From an uncultured Actinomycetales bacterium (GTDB lineage: Bacteria > Actinomycetota > Actinomycetes > S36-B12), in contig CAJXYI010000015.1 in the NCBI GenBank assembly GCA_913063435.1, positions 1 to 51,414 on the forward strand: a DNA stretch of 51,414 nt, given 5' to 3'. Position 1 is the stretch's first letter. Each line of letters starts with the position of its first letter. Of this stretch, positions 44,084 to 48,975 are shown piece by piece. The notes under the pieces were generated by a model. It was not told the origin of the DNA, made no database searches, and saw only the letters and a list, made by a program, of their open reading frames with translations. The translations under genes were made by a program, and so were the position numbers.

Positions 44084-44094
44084 CGGATCCGCGC

Positions 44095-44832
44095 ATGGCA
44101 AACCGGATCGTCTCGCTCGTCCCCTCGTTGACCGAAGCGATCGCCGCGACGTTGCCCGGTCGCCTCGTCGCGGCGACGGACTACTGCACTCATCCGGGTG
44201 ACCTGGAGGTCGCACGCATTCGCGGAACCAAGAATCCCGATGTCGACCAGATCATCGCCCTCGCCCCGGATCTGGTCGTTGCGAATGCCGAGGAGAACCG
44301 GGCGGTCGACCTCGATCGATTGCGAGACGCTGGACTCAGCGTGCACGTGATGTACCCCACGACCGTGCCCGATGCCCTCGATGCGTTGAGCGTGATGCTG
44401 CGCGCCTGCGGAACCCACGACGATCCCGAGTGGCTGAGCATGGCCCGCGCTCAGTGGTCCGCGCCCGAACCGGCACCGATTGCCACCGCCGTGATTCCCA
44501 TCTGGCGTCGCCCCTGGATGGTGCTGGGCCGTGACACGTTCGCTGGCGATGTCCTCGCCCGCTGCGGTGTCCAGAACGCCTTCGCCGGTATCGAGGGAAT
44601 CGAGGATCACTATCCCAAGGTGAGTGTCGAGCGGATTCTCGCTACCGAACCGGATCTGCTCGTACTGCCCGATGAACCCTATGCATTCAGCGATGACGAC
44701 GGTCCCGAAGCGTTCGACGGCATTCCCCACGCGTGCGTCAGCGGTCGTGATCTGACGTGGTACGGACCCAGCCTGGTCGGCGCCCGCAAACGGCTCACCA
44801 CCGCGATCGAGGAGGCACTCAGTCGCGGGTGA
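44095..44832 (+). CDS. Helical-backbone metal-receptor (BtuF-like) protein without signal peptide
   Basis: 245 residues. The N-terminus is IVSLVPSLTEAIAATL, the first strand and helix of the BtuF/FepB-type binding fold (PF01497), and later parts (LAPDLVVANAEENR, VSVERILATEPDLLVL) also fit. Unlike transport proteins it has no signal peptide or lipobox: the first residue is directly before the fold. It may therefore act in the cytoplasm on a corrinoid or other metal complex; function unproven. It starts eleven bases after ppdK and its end overlaps the convergent ArsR gene. Confidence 0.8.
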   Translation: MANRIVSLVPSLTEAIAATLPGRLVAATDYCTHPGDLEVARIRGTKNPDVDQIIALAPDLVVANAEENRAVDLDRLRDAGLSVHVMYPTTVPDALDALSVMLRACGTHDDPEWLSMARAQWSAPEPAPIATAVIPIWRRPWMVLGRDTFAGDVLARCGVQNAFAGIEGIEDHYPKVSVERILATEPDLLVLPDEPYAFSDDDGPEAFDGIPHACVSGRDLTWYGPSLVGARKRLTTAIEEALSRG

Positions 44833-45166
44833 GAGATGCCGCCGCCTGGCCGAGGCGGCTTCGGCTGCCGAGCTCGTCAGCCATGAAATCCCGCAGCAGG
44901 TCTATTGCGGCAACGACCTTGTCTCCGCGCAGCGAATACAGCACGGTCGATCCCTGCCGCTGCGCTTCGACCACACCGCGGTCGCGCAGGATCGCCAGGT
45001 GCTGCGAGCAGTTGGACTGACTGATCCCCAGCGATTCGGCAAGATCACCGACGCTCATCGGCCCATTGCGCAACTCGTTGATGATCAGCAGTCGCTTGGG
45101 ATCGGCGATCGCCTTGCACAACCGAGCATGCAACTCGTGGATTTCGATCGCTGTCGCCCGGTCCAT
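44819..45166 (-). CDS. ArsR/SmtB-family regulator with two cysteines, possible persulfide sensor
   Basis: 115 residues of winged-helix ArsR type: LCKAIADPKRLLIINELRNG, VGDLAESLGISQSNCSQHLAILRDRGVVEAQRQGSTVLYSL. The only cysteines are Cys17 (helix 1) and Cys53 (start of the recognition helix); the metal site ELCVC of ArsR is missing. It is encoded 28 bases downstream of a rhodanese-persulfide dioxygenase, as BigR and SqrR regulators are linked to their dioxygenases, so it may sense sulfane sulfur. The cysteine positions differ from those of SqrR (helix 2 and helix 5), so a different mechanism or a metal signal is possible. Confidence 0.85.
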   Translation of the reverse strand: MDRATAIEIHELHARLCKAIADPKRLLIINELRNGPMSVGDLAESLGISQSNCSQHLAILRDRGVVEAQRQGSTVLYSLRGDKVVAAIDLLRDFMADELGSRSRLGQAAASLTRD

Positions 45167-45194
45167 GACTGCATCCTGCCCTATGTCGCGCTCA

Positions 45195-46325
45195 TCACAC
45201 CGTGGTGGACGCGGCGCACTGGTTCTTGCCGATCTCCAAGAACTCGATCTCCTCCGCCGTCGCGGCCTGACCGGAGTTCACCAGGCGGATGGTGTCATAG
45301 GTGTCGGGGGCGGCCGGCAGGCTGGTGACGATCTCCTGCACGAACTTCACCAGGTCCGCCTCACTGAGCAGCGTCGACTCGAAGACATGACCGAGGGTCG
45401 TGCGCACCAATCCATCTGCAGCCACCTCATCAGGGGACGACCAGTGCGCAGGCAGGATCATGGTGGCCGGATCCAACGGCTGCAACCGATCGTGCACCGT
45501 GTGATAGAGCTCGCGCGCAAGTTCCTCGGCCTTGCCGGTCAGATCGGGGCGGCCCACCCCGCGGACGAACACCGTGTCACCGGTCAGCAGGAGGTGGCCG
45601 GGAATGTGCACGCAGGTCGTGCCCGGGGTGTGACCGGGCATCTTGATCGCCAGGGTCTCGATCTGCGCATCACCGAGATCGATCACCTCACCATCGACCA
45701 GCGGCGTGTTCGGGAACGGCGTCGGACCGCCGGTGTCCTCGATCGGCACGCTGTAGGAAGCCCCGTTGCGCTCGGCTAGTTCGATGCCACCGGTGATGTG
45801 GTCGGCATGCACATGGGTGTCGATCACGTGCAGGATCGTCATATTGTGCTCAGCGGCAAGAGCCTCGTATGGCTCGGGGAACCGCGCCGGGTCGACCACG
45901 ATGCAGCCTTGACCGGGGACGCCGATCAGGTAGGACAGGCAGGCCTTCGACGGCCGCTGGATCTGCCAACCACGCATCCCTTCGGGGAGGCCGGGCAGTT
46001 CGCGCGGGACGAGCAGGGCAGCCCACGCCGCGGTGCCACCCTCGAGGGTGCGCACGTGGCGACCCTCCTCCTTGAGCACGTCGATGAGCAGATCGGATCC
46101 GTTTCCATGGGCGCAGACGACGACGGCATCCTCGGGGAGTTCGGCTGCTAGGGATTCGCTGTCCTCGACGGCCACCCAGATCGGCACATTCTTCATCGGC
46201 ACCGGCCGCGGACCCTCGATCTGCCAGGCGGCGTATTCATCCTGGTTGCGCACATCGAGGATGAAGGGAGTCTCCCCCCGCTCGATCTCGGCGTACAACT
46301 CTGCTGGGCTGAGGGATGCGGTCAT
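45195..46325 (-). CDS. Rhodanese-persulfide dioxygenase fusion (rhodanese first)
   Basis: 376 residues. Residues 1 to about 120 are a rhodanese domain with active-loop Cys71 in VVVCAHGNGSDLL. Residues about 125-370 are a metallo-beta-lactamase persulfide dioxygenase with DTHVHADHITGG, MPGHTPGTTCVH, TGDTVFVRGVGRPDL and PAHWSS. The domain order is opposite to that of the CstB-like protein at 34.6 kb. Expected chemistry: glutathione-like or mycothiol persulfide plus oxygen to sulfite, with the rhodanese supplying or taking sulfane sulfur. ATG 46325 is the start of homology (MTASLSPAELYAEI). It is divergent from the DsrE2-TusA genes and followed by the ArsR gene. Confidence 0.9.
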   Translation of the reverse strand: MTASLSPAELYAEIERGETPFILDVRNQDEYAAWQIEGPRPVPMKNVPIWVAVEDSESLAAELPEDAVVVCAHGNGSDLLIDVLKEEGRHVRTLEGGTAAWAALLVPRELPGLPEGMRGWQIQRPSKACLSYLIGVPGQGCIVVDPARFPEPYEALAAEHNMTILHVIDTHVHADHITGGIELAERNGASYSVPIEDTGGPTPFPNTPLVDGEVIDLGDAQIETLAIKMPGHTPGTTCVHIPGHLLLTGDTVFVRGVGRPDLTGKAEELARELYHTVHDRLQPLDPATMILPAHWSSPDEVAADGLVRTTLGHVFESTLLSEADLVKFVQEIVTSLPAAPDTYDTIRLVNSGQAATAEEIEFLEIGKNQCAASTTV

Positions 46326-46398
46326 GTCGTGCTCTCCGTCCGTCCTGCCAGTCCCGGGCGGGGCTGGTCGTGATGGCAGTCGGCGACCCGCTGCTGTG

Positions 46399-46421
46399 AA
46401 CCGATGCCGTAAACCGATGCC
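46399..46421. repeat. Direct repeat in the divergent sulfur-gene promoter
   Basis: AACCGATGCC occurs at 46399-46408 and 46412-46421, 13 bases apart, in the intergenic region between the rhodanese-dioxygenase and DsrE2 genes. It may be a regulator site or a chance duplication. Confidence 0.4.
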
Positions 46422-46424
46422 ATG

Positions 46425-46445
46425 AATATGCGCAAACGCTAATAT
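46425..46445. promoter_or_regulatory. Candidate ArsR-family operator
   Basis: AATATGCG-N4-CGCTAATAT is an imperfect inverted repeat rich in A/T at its ends, like ArsR/SmtB and BigR sites. It is the most symmetrical patch of the 236-base region between the divergent sulfur genes (46326-46561). Confidence 0.35.
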
Positions 46446-46561
46446 CTGGATCAGTGTTCGCGCTAGGGTTTCGGATAAATGCACGGACATTCCTTCCCGA
46501 CCGGCTCCATCGGGGCCGACCGTGGGGGAACCACACCCGACTCCTGCAAGGGGATCCCACG

Positions 46562-47056
46562 ATGAGCACTGACGCTGATACCCCCGACTCCATGACGATC
46601 ATCGCCTTCAGCGGCGACCTCGACAAACTGTGGCCGACGATGATCCTGAGTTCCACCGGGGCTGCCACCGGGATGGACGTGACCGTCTTCTTCACCTTCT
46701 GGGGCCTGTTCCCCCTCGTGAAGGACGACGTCCGCATCACCGGCAACGACTCAATGACCAAGGCCCTGGCCGGCATGAACGCACCCGGCATGAAGAAGGC
46801 CAAGCTCAGCAAGCTCAACATCGGCGGCTCCGGCGCCTGGATGATGCGCAAGGTCGCCGAGAAGAACAACCTCATGCCCCCGGAGGATCTGCTCGACATC
46901 TGCAAGGACATGGGCGTGAAACTGTGGCCCTGTCAGATGACCATGGACCTCATGGGTATCGAGCCGGACCAGATGATCGATGGCCTCGGTCAACCGGTCG
47001 GAGCTGCCACAGCACTGCAGGCCATGTCGAAATCCCAGATCAACCTCTTCATCTGA
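46562..47056 (+). CDS. DsrE2-type sulfur-relay protein
   Basis: 164 residues. The fold starts MTIIAFSGDLDKLWPTMILSSTGAATGMDVTVFFTFWG, the pattern of DsrE2/peroxiredoxin-like sulfur carriers, and ends with LWPCQMTMDLMGI, where Cys124 is the expected persulfide-carrying residue; Cys114 lies ten residues before. DsrE2 with TusA and rhodanese passes sulfane sulfur between enzymes in sulfur oxidisers. One hydrophobic stretch (about 38-52) may attach it to the membrane. ATG 46562 has AAGGGGAT upstream. tusA follows after 49 bases. Confidence 0.9.
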   Translation: MSTDADTPDSMTIIAFSGDLDKLWPTMILSSTGAATGMDVTVFFTFWGLFPLVKDDVRITGNDSMTKALAGMNAPGMKKAKLSKLNIGGSGAWMMRKVAEKNNLMPPEDLLDICKDMGVKLWPCQMTMDLMGIEPDQMIDGLGQPVGAATALQAMSKSQINLFI

Positions 47057-47105
47057 CCCCTCTCATCCATCGCATCAATCTCACCCACGAAACGAAGGAC
47101 ATGCC

Positions 47106-47357
47106 ATGACCGATGTGAACAAGACCGTGACCGATGTAAACAAGACCGTCGACGCCAAGGGCATGACCTGCCCGATGCCGGTGCTGATGACCGCCAAGGG
47201 AATCAAGGAGATCGGCGAGGGCGAGGTCATGCTCGTCGAGGCGACCGACGCCGGTGCCCGGTCAGATATTCCCGCCTGGGCCACCCAGACCGGCAATGAA
47301 CTGATCGACTCGGCCGAGGACGGCGACGTCCTGAAGTTCTACATCCGAAAGAAGTGA
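47106..47357 (+). CDS. tusA: TusA-family sulfur carrier protein
   Basis: 83 residues. GMTCPMPVLMTAKGI carries the C-P-x-P motif with sulfur-carrying Cys22. The N-terminus is two copies of the heptapeptide TDVNKTV caused by a 21-bp duplication (47109-47129, 47130-47150), which precedes the normal TusA fold. It would take sulfane sulfur from the rhodanese or DsrE2. The NrfD-fusion gene begins six bases after its stop. ATG 47106 follows GAAAGGAC. Confidence 0.93.
   Translation: MTDVNKTVTDVNKTVDAKGMTCPMPVLMTAKGIKEIGEGEVMLVEATDAGARSDIPAWATQTGNELIDSAEDGDVLKFYIRKK
47109..47150 (+). repeat. 21-bp tandem duplication at the 5' end of tusA
   Basis: Units 47109-47129 and 47130-47150 differ at two third-codon positions (gtg/gta and gtg/gtc), so both encode TDVNKTV. 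The synonymous changes mean that the duplication is not brand new. Confidence 0.9.
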
Positions 47358-47363
47358 GCTGAC

Positions 47364-48905
47364 TTGCGCTACGGCTTCGCCATCGACCAACGCACCTGCA
47401 TCGGCTGCCATGCCTGCACGGTGGCCTGCAAGACCGAGCACGAAGTGCCCGTCGGGCAGTTTCGTACCTGGGTGAAATACGTCGACAAGGGAGAGTTCCC
47501 GACGACGACACGCGAGATGGCGGTGCTGCGGTGCAATCACTGCACGGACGCCCCGTGCGTGAAGGGCTGCCCGACGACGGCGCTGTTCATCCGCCCGGAT
47601 GGGATCGTCGACTTCGACAACACCCAGTGCATCGGCTGCAAGATGTGTATGCAGGCATGCCCCTACGACGCCATCTACATCGACGAGAACACCCACACCG
47701 CGGCGAAGTGCAACTTCTGCGCCCACCGCATCGATCAGGGCCTGGAGCCCGCATGCGTGCAGGTGTGCCCCACCGAGTCGATCTGGATGGGTGACATCGA
47801 CGATCCCTCCAGCGGGATCAGCAAGTTCTTGAGTATCGAACCTGTCAGCGTGCGCACGCCCGAGCAGGGCACGCGCCCGAACGTGTACTACGTCGGTGCC
47901 GACCAGTCGACGCTCGATCCGCTGGCGGCACCCGTCGAGGACACCTACCTGTGGGCCGATGCCGATCCCCTGCGCCTGGAGACCGCCGCCGAACTGCCCG
48001 GTGACCCGATGTCCGGGGCGCGCACCACTCTCAACACCGCGCATCCACGCCCGTGGGGTTGGAAGGTCTGGACCTATCTGTGGACCAAGTCGATCGCGGC
48101 AGGTGCACTCCTGCTCGGTGCGCTGATCATCCTGCTCACCACCGACCGCAGCAGCCTCATCACCGTGGTGGCACCGCTGCTGACCGAGGTGTTCCTGCTC
48201 GTCACCGCCGTGCTGCTCGTGTGGGACCTAAAGCAACCGAAACGGTTCCTGTTCCTGCTCGATCCCCGCAAGGTCAATCGACGATCGTGGTTGGCGATCG
48301 GTGGCATCTTCCTCACCATCGGTGCCGGAATCGGCGGCCTGTGGTTCCTCGCTGGCGCGGCCGATCTGCTCGACCTCGGCTCCTTCGGCGGTGTCATCGA
48401 GGTGCTGGCATGGCCGGCGATCCCCGCGGCGATGATGGTGGCCGGCTACACCGCGTTCCTGTTCGGCCAGGCCGAGGGTCGGGATCTGTGGCAGTCACCG
48501 GTGCTGTTCTGGCACCTGCAGGCCCAGGCAGTCATGGTCGGGGCGGGCGCACTGCTCATCATCGGCGCGATTCTCGCTCCCGGTGAGGGCACCATGGCCT
48601 GGCTTTCCTGGGCGCTCATCGCCGGTGTCGTCGCGCACCTGCTGATCACGGCCGTGGAATTCGGCGGCAACCACCCCACTCGCAATGCCCAGGTGGCCGC
48701 GCACGCGATCACCCACGGCCGCTACCGCGGAATGTTCTGGGGTGGCTCGGTCGCCCTGTCCATCCTCGGCGCTATCATCGCACTGCCCGTCGCCCTCGGG
48801 GGCCCGGTCATCCTCGCTGTCCTCGCCGGTCTCATCGTCCAGGTCGCTCTCGTGTTGCACGAGCGCGTCTATGTGATGGCCGCACAGGATCCGCCGCTGT
48901 CTTGA
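47364..48905 (+). CDS. Single-chain 4Fe-4S ferredoxin (DmsB/SoeB-like) fused to an NrfD-like membrane domain
   Basis: 513 residues. Residues 1 to about 190 hold sixteen cysteines in four clusters: C12-C15-C18-C22, then CNHCTDAPCVKGC, CIGCKMCMQAC and CNFCAHRIDQGLEPACVQVC, the pattern of electron-transfer subunits of molybdoenzymes. Residues about 230-505 carry about eight hydrophobic segments, beginning WTYLWTKSIAAGALLLGAL, of NrfD/polysulfide-reductase membrane type. The two parts are normally separate proteins (SoeB and SoeC, PsrB and PsrC). It would pass electrons between the molybdenum subunit, encoded next, and the quinone pool. TTG 47364 starts six bases after tusA, suggesting coupling. 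Confidence 0.9.
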   Translation: MRYGFAIDQRTCIGCHACTVACKTEHEVPVGQFRTWVKYVDKGEFPTTTREMAVLRCNHCTDAPCVKGCPTTALFIRPDGIVDFDNTQCIGCKMCMQACPYDAIYIDENTHTAAKCNFCAHRIDQGLEPACVQVCPTESIWMGDIDDPSSGISKFLSIEPVSVRTPEQGTRPNVYYVGADQSTLDPLAAPVEDTYLWADADPLRLETAAELPGDPMSGARTTLNTAHPRPWGWKVWTYLWTKSIAAGALLLGALIILLTTDRSSLITVVAPLLTEVFLLVTAVLLVWDLKQPKRFLFLLDPRKVNRRSWLAIGGIFLTIGAGIGGLWFLAGAADLLDLGSFGGVIEVLAWPAIPAAMMVAGYTAFLFGQAEGRDLWQSPVLFWHLQAQAVMVGAGALLIIGAILAPGEGTMAWLSWALIAGVVAHLLITAVEFGGNHPTRNAQVAAHAITHGRYRGMFWGGSVALSILGAIIALPVALGGPVILAVLAGLIVQVALVLHERVYVMAAQDPPLS

Positions 48906-48975
48906 CCCCGTCCTGACACCGACTCCCGACCCCCGACTCCGACGAAACCCTCAAGCGGAAGGCACGATCTCTGTC

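Noticed and set aside
46477-46495. GGAAT on the minus strand upstream of the rhodanese-dioxygenase as a SigR promoter
   Set aside because: No GTT at the required 18-19 base spacing.
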